In this document: positions 31,140 to 41,867 of the stretch, piece by piece
How the letters are laid out: each line of letters begins with the position of its first letter
How positions within the stretch are numbered: position 1 is the stretch's first letter
Assembly: GCA_018806985.1 (NCBI GenBank)
Contig: JADANN010000050.1
Coordinates: forward strand, 37,557-101,556
DNA length: 64,000 nucleotides
From: Angiostrongylus vasorum
Lineage: Eukaryota > Nematoda > Chromadorea > Rhabditida > Metastrongylidae
Direction: 5' to 3'
Notes under the pieces: generated by a model
Seen by the model: the letters and a program-made list of their open reading frames with translations, nothing else
Told to the model about the DNA's origin: nothing
Databases searched by the model: none
Translations under genes and position numbers: made by a program

Positions 31140-32664
31140 TACTCGGTGGCATTTCAACTACGTTTACCGAATTCTCTAGACCCGCCCTTCTTAAGCAGCG
31201 TTTTCATAGCTGCACTTACATCATTTGAGATGAAGGGTAGGATAAACGGGACCATTTTGTCGCTAGAGTTGTCGTTTGGAGGCCTAGGATTTCCTCTACA
31301 CCTGTCCCGAGCTACAGTTTCGTAGCCATTAGAAATGGCTATTTGCCGCGCCAAGTTCCGGGACTCCTCTCCCTGCTCTCTTCCCGTGCACACGTTGGTT
31401 GCTGTTCGAAACATGTTTCTTACGAGCGCCCTTTTCGTGTGAGAGGGGTGAGAGGAGAGGTAATGAACCAAGATGTTTTTATTACTTGGCTTTCGGTACC
31501 ACTTCGTTATGTAGCCATTTTCTGACAGGCTAATTTGGACGTTTAGAAATGGAAGCCAGCTTTCTTTCGGTTTCTCACCAGTGAATTTTATATACTCTGA
31601 CTGTTCATTCAACAAACTCGAAACATTTGTCCATTTCCTGTTGTGTTGAGCAAAGGACAAAACAGTCATCTATATATCTACAGTAGAGTAGCGGCCCGAG
31701 ATCGGTCACCGGTGCTTCCACCTTAGACATAAACGCAATGGCCAGGCTTGGTGCCAGTCGTTGTCCCATTGCCAACCCTCTTATTTGAGCGTAGTACTTT
31801 CCGGACCATCTGAAGATTGAGCAGCTCAAGCATTCTTTTAAGAGTGCCATCAACTGCTCTATCTTGAAGCCATACATGTTTATTTCTCCTTCGTGTTGCA
31901 TCAGGAGTTCGAATATGGCTTGCATTGCGGAGTCATTCGACACGTTTGTATAAAGGGCGCTAACGTCGAACGACTCCATCACGTACGCGCTGCTGGGCTG
32001 CGCAGTACGTAGACGATCCAGAAACATCTGGGTATTCGTAAGATGGGCTAGAATGTGTTTCAACAACTGGTTAAATATTAGGGTTAAAAACCATGTTATC
32101 CTATCCGTTGGCCCGTCTACACAGCTAATGATTGGTCTCACCTTAAAGCAATGATTGATCGGTAGACGCAAGATCATCGCTGGATACTAGCTTATGAGTT
32201 TTTATAAGCAAATACAAGACGGGACATGTTGGTAACTCAACTTTTAGTTGAGAGATAACTGATGGTTTTAAACCAGCAGCCCTTGCCATTTTGGCCCATT
32301 CGTGGTTCAATTTTCGGTATTTACTTTTAAACTCCTTTTCAGATGATGGACGATAAAGCGAAGCATCTTCAAGATGCTTTTTCGTTATTTCAACATCTAA
32401 CTGATGGGAAATTACGACAAACTCTCCACCCTTATCACTAACGGATAGTCTTATGTTTTTCAACCTTATCAGCTCTCGTACCTCTCGCATACCACGTTTT
32501 TTGCACTGCAGTGAGGTTTGAGCTGTATCTTTTCGCGCGATAGTGACTAAGGACTTTGAAAGTTTCATTCGCAAACATCCGAAATTTAACAGGGCGAAAT
32601 CCGCCAAAACGTCAGCTTGTTCGTGAATAAAGAATAAAAATAACACCTCGTGTTTGCTCAACAA
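31140..32664 (-). pseudogene. P6 Penelope reverse transcriptase, nearly complete
   Basis: The best Penelope reverse transcriptase here, in three overlapping minus-strand frames. Frame 1 (32,143-32,664) has the N-terminal region with SVSDKGGEFVVISHQLD. Frame 2 (31,605-32,177) has RPIISCVDGPTDRITWFL, motif A FDVSALYTNVSNDSA, motif B IRGLAMGQRLAPSLAIAFM and the catalytic box CRYIDDCFVL. Frame 3 (31,154-31,669) has WLPFLNVQISL, TKWYRKPSNKNILVHYL and the C-terminal linker. Two frameshifts separate the frames; there are otherwise few stops and the YIDD active site is intact, so this copy is young. The GIY-YIG domain follows at 30,770-31,030 as in endonuclease-bearing Penelope elements. Confidence 0.8.
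32591..32617 (+). ncRNA. Partial hammerhead motif at the 5' end of P6
   Basis: Starts at helix II (GGCG/CGCC with loop AAATC; AAAAC instead of GAAAC), then GTC and AGCT. The CTGANGA box is missing, as at 29,969, and the next bases inward are Penelope coding. Confidence 0.4.
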
Positions 32665-32930
32665 GAATACGAAGAGTTACTTGATCAATGCCGAGTTAAT
32701 AGAAAGTCGGACGTGGGAGTTATTCCAAGCATGTTTCTCACAAGAGCCCTTTTCGTATGAGAAGGGTGAGAGGAGAGGTAATGAGCCAAGACGTTTTTGC
32801 TGCTTGGCTTTCGATACCACTTCGTTTCTGCTTGTGGTTCATTTTCGGATTCTAGGGAGGGAAACGTCATTATCACGCGTGATATTGCGCGGTATATAAG
32901 CCTGTTATTCTGATGAGATGGGCACATTAC
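32665..32930 (-). pseudogene. Penelope RT fragment P7
   Basis: Minus-strand peptide TKWYRKPSSKNVLAHYLSSHPSHTKRALVRNM matches frame 3 of P6. It lies between the end of P6 and the right pseudo-LTR, so two Penelope copies are joined or nested here. Confidence 0.65.
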
Positions 32931-33190
32931 GTTTCCACGTGAACTCTGTGCGATTAATCTCCACGTGAAATATTTAGTGGGAGACTCATAGAAAGCGGTG
33001 AGTGTGCAAAGACTCTGTGTTCAATGTGATTGAAATCTTGGTTCAGCATTTTCTCTGTTTGGTTATGGAGGTGTTTGGCCGTGTAGATTGCAGTCAACTT
33101 GACCTCTCCAGCCCTCTGAGGAAGGCGAAATCCACCGAAACTTTTGCTTGTACGTAAATAAAGAAATAAAATAACACCTCGTGTTCGCTA
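32835..33190 (+). repeat. Inverted terminal repeat (pseudo-LTR), right copy
   Basis: Reverse complement of 30,445-30,790; ends in AACACCTCGTGTTCGCT. It carries the hammerhead-like motif at 33,111-33,147. Confidence 0.7.
33111..33147 (+). ncRNA. Hammerhead-like motif in right pseudo-LTR
   Basis: Intact CTGAGGA box, one A, helix II GGCG/CACC (one mismatch) around AAATC, GAAAC, but the GTC cleavage triplet is changed to TTT. Confidence 0.45.
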
Positions 33191-33199
33191 AAAAGAGCA

Positions 33200-34990
33200 A
33201 AAAAAATTATTTCACCAATGATATTGAGTAGAAAGTTGGAGCGCGACCTCAAGTGAATTGGCTGAAAAGTATTAAGTCCTTTCTCAAAGGAATGTAAGAT
33301 TTCGCGTTGTTTCCCTAAAATGGCGTGCATGAGCTGAGAATAAACGTTATTTGTCAATGCAACATTTAAATCTATAAATTGCTGTTAACTTTAAGCAAGT
33401 CTACTTATGGTAAGTTACATAAAATTTCGAACCTCTAAAGGTGATTAAATAACTGGAGACGGTTTCGGTCTCAGTTTGGTTTCCGGAGCTTTTATCACAT
33501 AGAATGTCGTCATGATAGGTAATAAAGTTGTATTCAGTAGGCGAGATATGTGGGAAGTAAAGTAGCCGAGATGGTGTTTCGTAGTCCTTCACGTTCAATT
33601 TCTGTGGTGTCTGTCGCACGGCGCTTCACCGTAACCTATCACGAAGGCTAAGTTGAAAGTTCCCGATGATTGGCGACTGGTGAAGCTGCCGAAGTTATTG
33701 GTGCTACTTATCGAAACGTTTCGTCCTAATCATTTCAGGTTGAGAAACTTGTACTGTAGTAAAGTAGTAGCCGAGGAATGTGAATCTAATTCTCAATTTA
33801 AGTGAGTTTCGAGAAGTCGAATACCAACACTTCTCTTACGAAATCTATTTTTTATGCACGACGAATCGAAGACACAGTCAACGCTATGAAGCCACCGACT
33901 TTTGCATTAGAAGTTTACGATGCAGGAAAAAGTGAATAAGCAGCTCCGTGCTGTTTTAATTGCACTTCTGTTCGAGAAGCAACTTCGTTTATGCAAATCT
34001 TTTCAGATTCATCATGTCCTTCCGCAACCAGGAATTGTTAGTCGTTAAAGAAGAAATACAGCAGTTAGCAAGCTTTCAGTTGAGTGCTGTCGCACGGCTG
34101 TTGAAATTTCTCCAAAATTACAATAGCATTCATGTGATGATCTTAAGGAATTACAAAGATACACGACATTTTTGCCAGTCGACTGATTGAGATTTTTAGA
34201 GTAATTTTCGCTGCCATTTGCTTAAACATTAATTTTTTCAATGGGTTTCGAAAACGTGTCGCCTACCCGCAGAAGAAGTGCTCACAGGCTTTTGCCACTG
34301 TGGCCTTTCTCGAGAAAATTCCAATGAAAAAGTTGGTCCATCTACTGAGAGAAAATTTCGTTGACGGGCCAAATAGAAAAATAAGCAATACTGCTTTGAG
34401 TGGTCCAAGTTTGAAAGAGCGGTCAACCAACGACCTGAGTTGACTTAGCAACGAATAAGAAAAGAAAGGTACTCTGTACGTAGTTATTTTCTCCTAATTC
34501 TTATTACATGTCGTCTAGTCCAAAATCACGTATTGCGTCAAAGAGATTGTGTTCAGCACAAGCGAATCAACCGCCAAATGGGGAAAAAAATTGAGTGATT
34601 GACCGTTTCAGAATGAGGGTGAATTCTCCCTTGATTGAATGCCAGTTAGACCACGTCGAATTTATTTCCTTATAAGGAAATACAGCCAGATCTGTGCCAC
34701 AGAACCATTAAAATGCTATGGTTAATTACCGGCTATCTATCAACTCTTCCATTGTGATATGCTAAAATGACGTTGATAGAAAACGTTGAATAGATCAGAT
34801 TTTCCAACGTGTTTCTTGTTCTTAAAGCTGATTATTCGAGTTGCTCGTCCACAGTCGTTCGTATTCCTAATGTTTTGTCTTCTTCTTCGGATCGAGTCGA
34901 AAGTTCTTCAATGGAGAACCGTTCAAATAAGGCAGCCTCACCTGGCAGCGCTCTCCTATGAAAACCGTTGCTGTTGATAATGATTGTCCA
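33200..34990 (-). repeat. Duplicated block M, copy 2
   Basis: Collinear with 11,870-12,900 in its first half and, in its second half (34,240-34,990), with 57,750-57,950 plus 59,015-59,640. It includes a mariner remnant (33,395-33,640). Shared landmarks are GCAGAAGAAGTGCTCA, CAACGACCTGAGTT, and a degenerate hammerhead-element end at about 34,755-34,850. Confidence 0.6.
33395..33640 (-). pseudogene. Mariner-type transposase C-terminal remnant
   Basis: Minus-strand peptide with KLNVKDYETPSRLLYFPHI, SPTEYNFITYHDDIL, TETVSSYLI and FYVT. The P-H-I-S-P-T-E-Y-N-F-I segment is the best match in the window to the mariner P-D-x-x-P-x-D-Y-H-F-F motif. Decayed; same insertion as at 12,030. Confidence 0.65.
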
Positions 34991-34994
34991 TTGA

Positions 34995-35215
34995 CAATAA
35001 TTAGTTTTTCAATGGCTTCAGCTACATAAACGATCACAGATGCTGCCTAGCGGACGCCGTGGAGTATTCTATTTAGGGTCAATAACAGCGACACAACTTT
35101 TCGAACCACTTCTTCTAAGGCAGCTCTTCATGGAGTTGCTTAATTCGTTCGAAACGAGGAATAGGTTTAATGGAATCTGGTTTAAGGCTGAAACGTCATT
35201 CTGGGGAATGAGCCT
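34995..35215. other. No recognisable feature
   Basis: Unassigned sequence between block M and a Penelope fragment; short chance frames only. Confidence 0.4.
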
Positions 35216-35219
35216 GAGT

Positions 35220-35400
35220 TCTGGTTTGACCCAAGTGGCTTTTCATTCGTAACCACTGGAAACGGCTATTTTTCTTGCGAAGTTCAACGATTCCTTCTTT
35301 TGCTGTTTCCCTGTGCACATATTTTCAGCTGTTTGGTACATGACTTTGATAAGAGCTCTTTTTATGTATAACAGAGAATAAGAGAGAAGCAGCTAAACGA
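35220..35400 (-). pseudogene. Penelope RT C-terminal fragment
   Basis: The minus strand encodes the region after the RT core (equivalent to the ALVRNM and NLARxIAISNGY peptides of P6). It is head to head with the plus-strand fragment that follows. Confidence 0.5.
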
Positions 35401-35439
35401 TGTTTCTCTCTATCGACCACCCTTTAAAAGAACCATAGA

Positions 35440-36330
35440 AATCAATACCGAAAGTTATATAGGGAGTGGATCAATACGGCAAAGGCATTGCGCTTGAAAC
35501 CTTCAGTTATTGCTCAGTTTAAAAACGACCATCGAACATGTCCTAGCGCATACTTGCTTATTAAGACACACAAGCTTACTTTTTACTGATGATCCTGCGT
35601 CCACCGATTCGTCATCATTTAAGGTTGGACCGATCATCAGTTGTATACGTGGGCCAACGGGGAGAATGACATGGTTCCTCATCCTTATCCTGACCCAGTT
35701 ACTGAAATTTATCTGCGCAATACCAAAATTGTATACTGGAATCATTCGATGTTACTTCTCTTTACAGCAATGTGTCGAATGACTCCGCAATGCAGTCCAT
35801 TCTCGAGCTACTCGTAGAACAAAAAAGTGAACATATATATCTATAGCATGTCGATCCACCAACTAATGACTATCTTAAAACAATGCCCTAGTTCTTCAAT
35901 CTTTTACTGGCCGAGAAAATATTTTGCACACATTTGAGGGTTTCCCGAGGAAAAGCGATTAGCAGCAAGCCATGCCATCGCTTTCATTATAAGGTGGAGG
36001 CTACAGGTCTCGATCGCCGACGCTTACTCTACCGTCGATTTACAGACAACTGCTTTGTCGTCTGTTGCAAACAAGAACAGATCGAAATATGCTTCGAGAA
36101 ACTTTTTAGAAAGTAGCAAAATGATATAGAAAACCAAGCTGTAATAATATTCCAGACCTTTCCTCTCGTCCTTCATACGTGAAGGATGTCCTCGTCAAAA
36201 ACATGTACCGAACGTCTAAAAAATGTGTGCACAGGGAAAAGAGGAAAGGAAGGAATCTCGAAAATCAACGTCAACAGTGCAAGAAGCGTTGCCGGACTGT
36301 ACTAATATACCGCACTTTAATGAGTCCAAG
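35440..36330 (+). pseudogene. Penelope RT fragment P8
   Basis: Plus-strand remnants in order: ALRLKPSVIAQFK, LLIKTHKL, VGPIISCIRGPTGRMTWFLILI, a broken motif A with SFDVTSLYSNVSNDSA visible across a shift, motif B LRVSRGKAISSKP, and RRFTDNCFVVCC where the catalytic box should be (first aspartate replaced). It ends with the KNMYRTSKK region. Inactive. Confidence 0.65.
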
Positions 36331-36339
36331 CGTCCATTG

Positions 36340-37480
36340 AAATGAGAAAAGAAGCTGAGCCTCACTTGAGAGCAGATTATGGACACAATGAACTACAGCT
36401 TTTTCCTTTTAAGCCTTCTATATGTCTAAAAAAGGCAAACGTTTATGGAGCGCCGTCTGAGTTTCGTCATTTTCTTTTCGGGGAAATACAAAGGTGGGGG
36501 AAAAAAAATTATTGAAAAGTTTTGTATAGCCACCGTTCCACCTGACTAACACTTGCATTCCATTCATCGTTTCCTCTTCTATCTGAAGAATGTTCCGATA
36601 ACGACGAATTACAGAATAGTGATGATCCTTCACGCCTTACCCAACCCCCTATTCGCTCATTTGGTATTCGTGAGCATAAATCATTTTGAAACTGTTGAAA
36701 CGGGAACGAAAGAAATATTGAGAATAACAACCATTCTCACAAGTGGTGTAGTTTTTTCTATATTAGGGAATGCTCATTTATTTTCCAAAATATTCTTCTG
36801 TGATTAAGAATTAATTAATTAAAAAGCTCGTCCATTTGACGATAACTTGGCTGTGAAGATTTCCAAAGTTTCGGTGTGCACAAAAAGTGATTAAAAATGT
36901 TTTGTAAGAAATTCCTGAAACATTGGGGACAGAGTGGATGATTAATGTCAGTCTCCACTCAGTTCGTATATGTGACGACAAGACTCCTGACCACTCTTCC
37001 TGCTTAGAAGCTTAGAAGACTTTTCTTGCAAGCAAGTGAGAAATCGAAAACACAGCGCCATGGGATTTTTGCTGAACAATACGCCGTTGATGATTTCCCT
37101 TGCGAAGAGCTGGTGCAGCGCAAAATTCTAATTGCGCTTTCCATGAGCTACAGTATTCGTTGAACTATTTTCGAAAAAAATGACACTGTTGCGAACTTTT
37201 CACTTCAGTGATCGTGTGAGTGCTTTATATGCTTTATATGACCTGGGAAGGAAATGAAAGATGAAATGACAAAATAAGCATAGCTATTATTGCACTTTTC
37301 TTCTACACTGATACTGTCAGCAGTCCTCTCAACGGTGTCACCTTCCAGTGGCAGGAACCACAAAAAAAATTTGGTCAATAGGGAGAGTGGATCAACAATC
37401 TTCTTGCGTGACAGTGCAACGCCGAGTGAGGAAGTTTAATCAGAGCTAAGCTCTACTTAGGAAGATTTGACCCGACACGA
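36340..37480. other. No recognisable feature
   Basis: AT-rich, no convincing frame or repeat match. A degenerate hammerhead-like stretch (CTCAAGA, AACG/CGTC-type pairing) follows at 37,538-37,574. Confidence 0.5.
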
Positions 37481-37689
37481 CAAAGAAGACATTCATGCCT
37501 GCAACGACCAGATATGTACCCATCGACTCGGATCAATCAAGCTCTCAAGAAAACGAAAACGTCGAGACGCTGGTTGAAAAAAGTTATATAACTCGTGCTA
37601 CATCCTCGTTTTAGCTTAATTATTCAGAAAACCAATGATTTCTCATGAAATGGTCAAAAGATGTTTAGATTTTACATGACGCATTATCA

Positions 37690-38165
37690 GCCGGTGCAAA
37701 ACGATTTCATCAAAACTATTGAGCGGATCGTTGAGTGCGCTATTCCTTGAACAGCTGGGAACTGCCAGGTCTCTTCGAAATTTTTGTTCGACTTCAACCT
37801 GTTTGTTTGAAAGTGGCATATTCTAGCTCATAATAGACTTTCTTAATAGACACAAAAAAACTATTAAAGTCTGCACACTCCTGCCTACAATAAACGAGTT
37901 TACTTATACAAGTTGGGCGAAATTTTAAAATTCTGGAGGCAACCAAATTGTTAAGAGAAGTCTCGGTCACGGCTCGACTTCTGAAGTATTTCTCGCATAA
38001 GAAGTTATCAAGATGCTTGAAGAAGCAAAATTTCGAAAGGTTCGCAGCATGTGAACAGAGTGGATAAGGCAAGCGTTCATAAGCCAGTTCCTTCAACTTC
38101 TGAGACGTCCATGAGGTGGGATTGGTCCGTGCATTAGCGTTGAGAAAGACTTGTCTTTTTTCTTG
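37690..38165 (-). pseudogene. Mariner-type transposase remnant, most readable copy
   Basis: The minus strand encodes NANARTNPTSWTSQKLKEL, YERLPYPLCS, FCFFKHLDNFLCEKYFRSRA, TETSLNNLVASRILKF and ISKLVYCRQECADFNSFF. These follow the mariner C-terminal order: DNARPH catalytic motif (here N-A-N-A-R-T-N), Y-S-P-D region (lost), F-F-K-H-L-D-N-F-L, E-x-A-F-x-x-F-x-x-S-R, and the L-x-x-R-W-x-K-C-V-D-x-N-G end. Both C-terminal catalytic acidic residues are replaced, so it is dead. Confidence 0.7.
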
Positions 38166-38231
38166 CTCAGCAATTGTAAGGTTGATATACAGCATGCGTT
38201 TACTTCCATAAAAAACATATCATGGAACAGT

Positions 38232-38267
38232 AGCTGACGTTTCGGCGTTATCATCTTATTTAAAGCT
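38232..38267 (-). ncRNA. Hammerhead-like motif (left end of P9), degenerate
   Basis: Minus strand: AGCTTTAAATA instead of the box, a long helix II region ending GCC, then intact GAAAC, GTC and AGCTA. Confidence 0.4.
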
Positions 38268-38352
38268 TGCAAAGGGGTGTATTGATACGCAGTTTGCCAA
38301 GCCTAACGCTTCAATAAGAAAACGAAAATGTATATGGCAATCACTGATCAAC

Positions 38353-38650
38353 GTGTCTCCTAATAACGCGTGCGTAATGGAGTCATTCGATGTTACCTCA
38401 TTTTACACCAACGTGTCGAATGACTCCGCAATGCAGTCCATTCTCGAGCTAGTCCTAGAACACGAAGGGAACATAAATATGTATAGCTTGTCGATCCACC
38501 AACTTCAACTTCAGGTTCAACAAGAAGTTCGAAGATGGCTTGCATTGCGGAGTCATTCAACGCACTGATGTGAAGCGCGGTAACTTCGAAGGACTCCATC
38601 ACGTGCGCGTTATTAGGAGACGCTTTACGTAGACGTTCTAGGAACATTTA
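38353..38650. repeat. Inverted duplication of a Penelope RT segment
   Basis: 38,353-38,500 (plus) encodes NACVMESFDVTSFYTNVSNDSAMQSILEL; 38,508-38,650 encodes the same RT motif A region on the minus strand (NAHVMESFEVTALHISALNDSAMQAIFELL). The two arms nearly touch and differ at many positions, so they derive from two different Penelope copies. Confidence 0.7.
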
Positions 38651-39000
38651 GGCGTTTGTGAGGTGAGCTGGAATGTCTTTAAACAAGTGCGTAAGTATTA
38701 GGCTTAAAAACCATTTTATTCTGTTCGTTCGCCCACGCAGCTAATGATGGGTCTAACCTTGAATGATGACGGTTTGGTTGTCGCAAAATCATTAGATGAT
38801 TTCAACTTATGTGTTTTAATAAGTAGGTATAGGACGGGACATGTTGGATTATCGATTTTAAAGTGCAGAAACATCCGATGATTTCAAACCTGCAGCCTTT
38901 GCCACACTGACCCATTGATTGTTTAGTTTTCGGTATTGACTTTCATATTCCTTTTCAAAGGATGGGCGATTTTTGTGTTGCCCTTTATTAGCGATGAGGT
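38650..39000 (-). pseudogene. Penelope RT N-terminal fragment
   Basis: Continues the minus-strand arm: equivalents of the GPTDRI, THKL and AKAAGLKSSDVS regions of P6, with frameshifts. Confidence 0.5.
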
Positions 39001-39131
39001 AAGCGTAGCTACTAAATAATGCTTAAGAAAGGGTAGGTCTAAAGAAATCAGTAGTGATAGTTGAAATACCTCCGGCTACTCTACGTCATCAGTTAGTTCG
39101 TAACCGCCTATGACCGTCTATGTGAAACAAC

Positions 39132-39507
39132 AAATTGCGTAAATTGCCCTTACGGCAGGGACGGTGATTGCATGAGTTCAGGTACGATATGCCTGATCAC
39201 TTGTAAAAATTGCGGCGACGAATATATTGGCGAAACGGGCAGACTTTGTGTATCCCGTATAAGAGAACACCTGGAGGGAAAACGAAAACTAAGACAAAGT
39301 ACCCCACTAGGCACGTTTGGGATACAAAAGCATAGCGCAGACGATTTTGAAGTAGAAGTCAAGATCCTTGCACAGGGGACTAAAAAACCAGCTAGAAATC
39401 TTCTTGAGGCTTTTTGGATAAATGCCAAAAACCCTACAATGAATAGCAGGGATGAATGCCCAGAGGTCATACGCGACCTGATCCCGTATGTTCACATCAA
39501 TTTCTGA
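39132..39507 (+). CDS. GIY-YIG endonuclease domain of Penelope element P9, intact frame
   Basis: An uninterrupted frame of about 125 codons. It starts within a cysteine-rich lead (CVNCPYGRDGDC, then CKNCGDEYIGETGR), a zinc-binding-like arrangement that overlaps the nuclease core, as in Penelope elements. The YIG motif is EYIGET; RLCVSRIREHLEG supplies the conserved arginine and histidine; LLEAFWINAKNPTMNSR supplies the glutamate. The domain is complete and all expected catalytic residues are present. The methionine at 39,172 is not a convincing start: in an intact element this is the C-terminal end of the RT protein. A hammerhead-like motif follows 200 bases downstream. Confidence 0.75.
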
Positions 39508-39709
39508 TGTGGGATGGTGCAGTCATCAACCATATGCGACTATAATCAGCTGTTCTAATCTTCCTCATTGGAAGTCACGTGAAAAGCGGTGAGTTTTTTC
39601 GAGAAGCTGTTGATCATGTAATTACCATAAAGTTTCTTCGTCTTTTTGTGTTATTGGCGCATTTGGCCTATTTGGCCGTTTGGTAAATTGTATATCAGTA
39701 TACCCTTCC

Positions 39710-39746
39710 GGGTTCTGAAGAAGGCGACACTGCCGAAACGTCAGCT
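39710..39746 (+). ncRNA. Hammerhead-like motif (right end of P9), well preserved
   Basis: GGGTT, an intact CTGAAGA box, one A, helix II GGC/GCC (loop GACACT), GAAAC, a GTC cleavage triplet and AGCTAC. Helix I pairs GTT with AGC using one G-U. Confidence 0.55.
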
Positions 39747-39844
39747 ACTGTTGTATTGTATTGTGTTTCTCTATGGAAGTAAATGTGTGCTGTTTGACAA
39801 CCCTCGCGATTGCTGAATAAGAAAACGACGCGTTTATTCCTGTG

Positions 39845-40325
39845 TTAACGTACGTGTCAGAAACCTGGTGGCAACTTAAACAGGATGAAAAACACTCAAC
39901 GCTATTGAGCGTGCAGTCGGAAGGAGCATGCTGGGAGTATCCCGTGTCACACAAGTAAGGATAGGGAACCGAAGCTCCGACCTGCGTCAACGATCAAAAA
40001 CTAAAGATGCCATTCTGTAAGCCGAACATTCGAAGATAAGGTGGGCCGGACACGTAATGCGTATGAATGACAATCGATGGGCAACATTCGTTAGTGACTG
40101 GTTTTTCTCGGGATGTCAAACGCACTGCAGGAAGATCACCGACCCGATGGTCAGAGTTCTTCACGAGGAGCCAAGAAGAAAGATATGATGCTCGACGATT
40201 CCCTAGAGCGAGCAGAACACATTGGGCTACTCTTGCACGCGACAGGGAAAAATGGAAGATTTACTGGCGCCCGCTAGAGTCATTCGGCGATCAACGATAC
40301 TACAGATGTTGCAGGTGATACACGT
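39845..40325 (+). mobile_element. RTE fragment D (3' end)
   Basis: Plus-strand RTE C-terminal region (TYVSETWWQL, WAGHVMRMNDNRW, RDVKRTAGRSPTRW, ATLARDREKWKIYWRPLE) with a CAGGTGATACACGTGAT tail. It starts about 20 bases after the end of P9. 5'-truncated, frameshifted. Confidence 0.75.
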
Positions 40326-40327
40326 GA

Positions 40328-40640
40328 TGATACTGAGATATTTGCAAAATTCTGGAACGCTGGTTTCTACGGTGGAAAACGCGCTATTGCCCTTTCCGAG
40401 GGCTAACGCGTTCATCGCCACACCTTGCGGGTCGTTCGTTTCGCCTGCCTCTCAGCTAGTTTTCTATTGATCAATGCCATCAACAATCACCCGTCAGCGG
40501 GATTGTTCTGGAGGGCCTAAATCGGCAAGAATTCCAGTTAAACTGTGGCTCTAGTTATAATCACAGTTTTAACTTATTATTTACTGCCTACTCTTTTTAA
40601 CGGCATGCTATATATTGCGAAATATAACTTTAATGACCTG
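40328..40640 (+). repeat. Interspersed repeat R4
   Basis: GATACTGAGATATTTGCAAA start, then a CGCGTTCATCGCCACACC region, CCGTCAGCGGGATTG, CAGTTAAACTGTGGCT, and the tail TTTACTGCC...GCGAAATATAACT. Matches 50,571-51,000 (plus), 60,505-60,805 (minus), and shorter pieces at 598-715, 17,868-17,985 and 51,958-52,070 (minus). No frame or tRNA boxes recognised. Confidence 0.6.
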
Positions 40641-40899
40641 ATTCAAAGGTTGGTAGAGGATGAAAGGGTAAAGCGTTTGCCTTTGATCCAATCCTTAAGG
40701 GATGCACCATACATTCGACTTCATCGAGCTTCCTAGAATTAACAGATTGTTTACCTGCATTAACAATTTAGAGTATCACCAACAACGTCTTGTTCAGATT
40801 GTTCAAGTTGATTTTCTCCTCATTTGACGTATTTCGCTTTTTTTGAGTGAAAGTGTTACAAATCTACAGAGAAAAAGAAACAACTAAGGGTAGAAGATA

Positions 40900-41490
40900 G
40901 CTTTTTTAATGGATATTGTATCGGGATTGAAACCCACTTATCAAGTTGCGGTTACATGACAGAGTTGTACCGGAAACCAAGTAACAAAAAACATCTCGGT
41001 CAGAGCGCTTGTAAGAAACATGTTTGGAACAGCCCCCTTTGTGTGTACAAGTAAGGGAACTAAAGAAAGAATCGCACGACTTGCCTCGGCAAATAGCCAT
41101 CTCCAATGGCTACGAAATAGTAACCCCACGAGATAAGTTTAGAAAGAGAGCGACGCCCTAAAACGAACGATTTGGATGAAACAAAATCCCTTTTATCTGC
41201 CCTTTGTTAGAGATGAAGTGGGTCTATCTATAAAGCGGTGCTAAAGAAGGGCAGATCTAGGGCAATCGGTAGCGATAATTGAAATACCACCGAGTATTTT
41301 TCGTCGTCAGTTAGTTCGCAACCGCCTACATGACCGTCAATTTGAGGAACAGAGTTGCATAATTTGTCCTTGTGGCAGAGGTGGTGACTGCGCCAGTTCA
41401 GATGCCATATACCTCATCTCTGGTAACATTTGCGAAAAGAATACATTGGCGGAACGGCAGCCCTTGTGTATCTGTATAAAAGTCCACCTA
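40900..41490 (+). pseudogene. Penelope RT C-terminus and GIY-YIG remnant P10
   Basis: The plus strand shows TELYRKPSNKKHLG, the LVRNMFGTAP region, ISNGYEIVTPRDK, then the linker with QLVRNRLHDRQFE, CIICPCGRGGDCASSDAIYLISG and the CEKNTLAE segment in shifted frames. The right part from 41,310 also forms the outer end of the large inverted repeat. Confidence 0.6.
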
Positions 41491-41867
41491 GACGTCAAAC
41501 AAAAAATAAGACATGGAACGCCGCTATCTTAGCTCTTATACCTTCCTCGTTTAATTTCGTGCGTGTTATTCTGCTATTGCTGAAAGCAACAGACCAACTG
41601 TGTTCCCGTCCAATTTAATGCATCATAGAAAGTTGTGGGCTTTCGGCAGTGCAGCTTTATTATTTTTAAAGTTATGCAATGCTTACTGCTTAATGGCGTT
41701 TTATCTATACATCATCTCAAAGCATCTCTTCAGTGCTTCAGTTCAGTGCTTGAAATAGTTCGGTTAATGTCGTTGTAAATTGGCTTCCACTTAACTTCGG
41801 TAGGATTGATCAATGTGCCTTATTTATTGGTAGGCTGCTACCGTTAGGTTGTCATAAAAATTTAATT

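Larger units (their letters stand above)
38167..39825 (+). mobile_element. Penelope-like element P9 with inverted ends
   Basis: Ends CAGCAATTGTAAGGTTG at 38,167 and ACAACCCTCGCGATTGCTG at about 39,808-39,826. Outward hammerhead-like motifs at 38,232-38,267 (minus) and 39,710-39,746 (plus). Between them lie a rearranged reverse transcriptase (inverted duplication at 38,353-38,650) and an intact GIY-YIG frame. Confidence 0.65.

Noticed and set aside
33705..33745. CGAAACGTTTCG palindrome as ribozyme core
   Set aside because: No CTGANGA box precedes it; it is a short palindrome within block M.
37538..37574. CTCAAGA...AACGAAAACGTC as hammerhead
   Set aside because: Helix II is good, but the box has one change, GAAAC is GAGAC and no helix I partner is seen; no left partner was identified.
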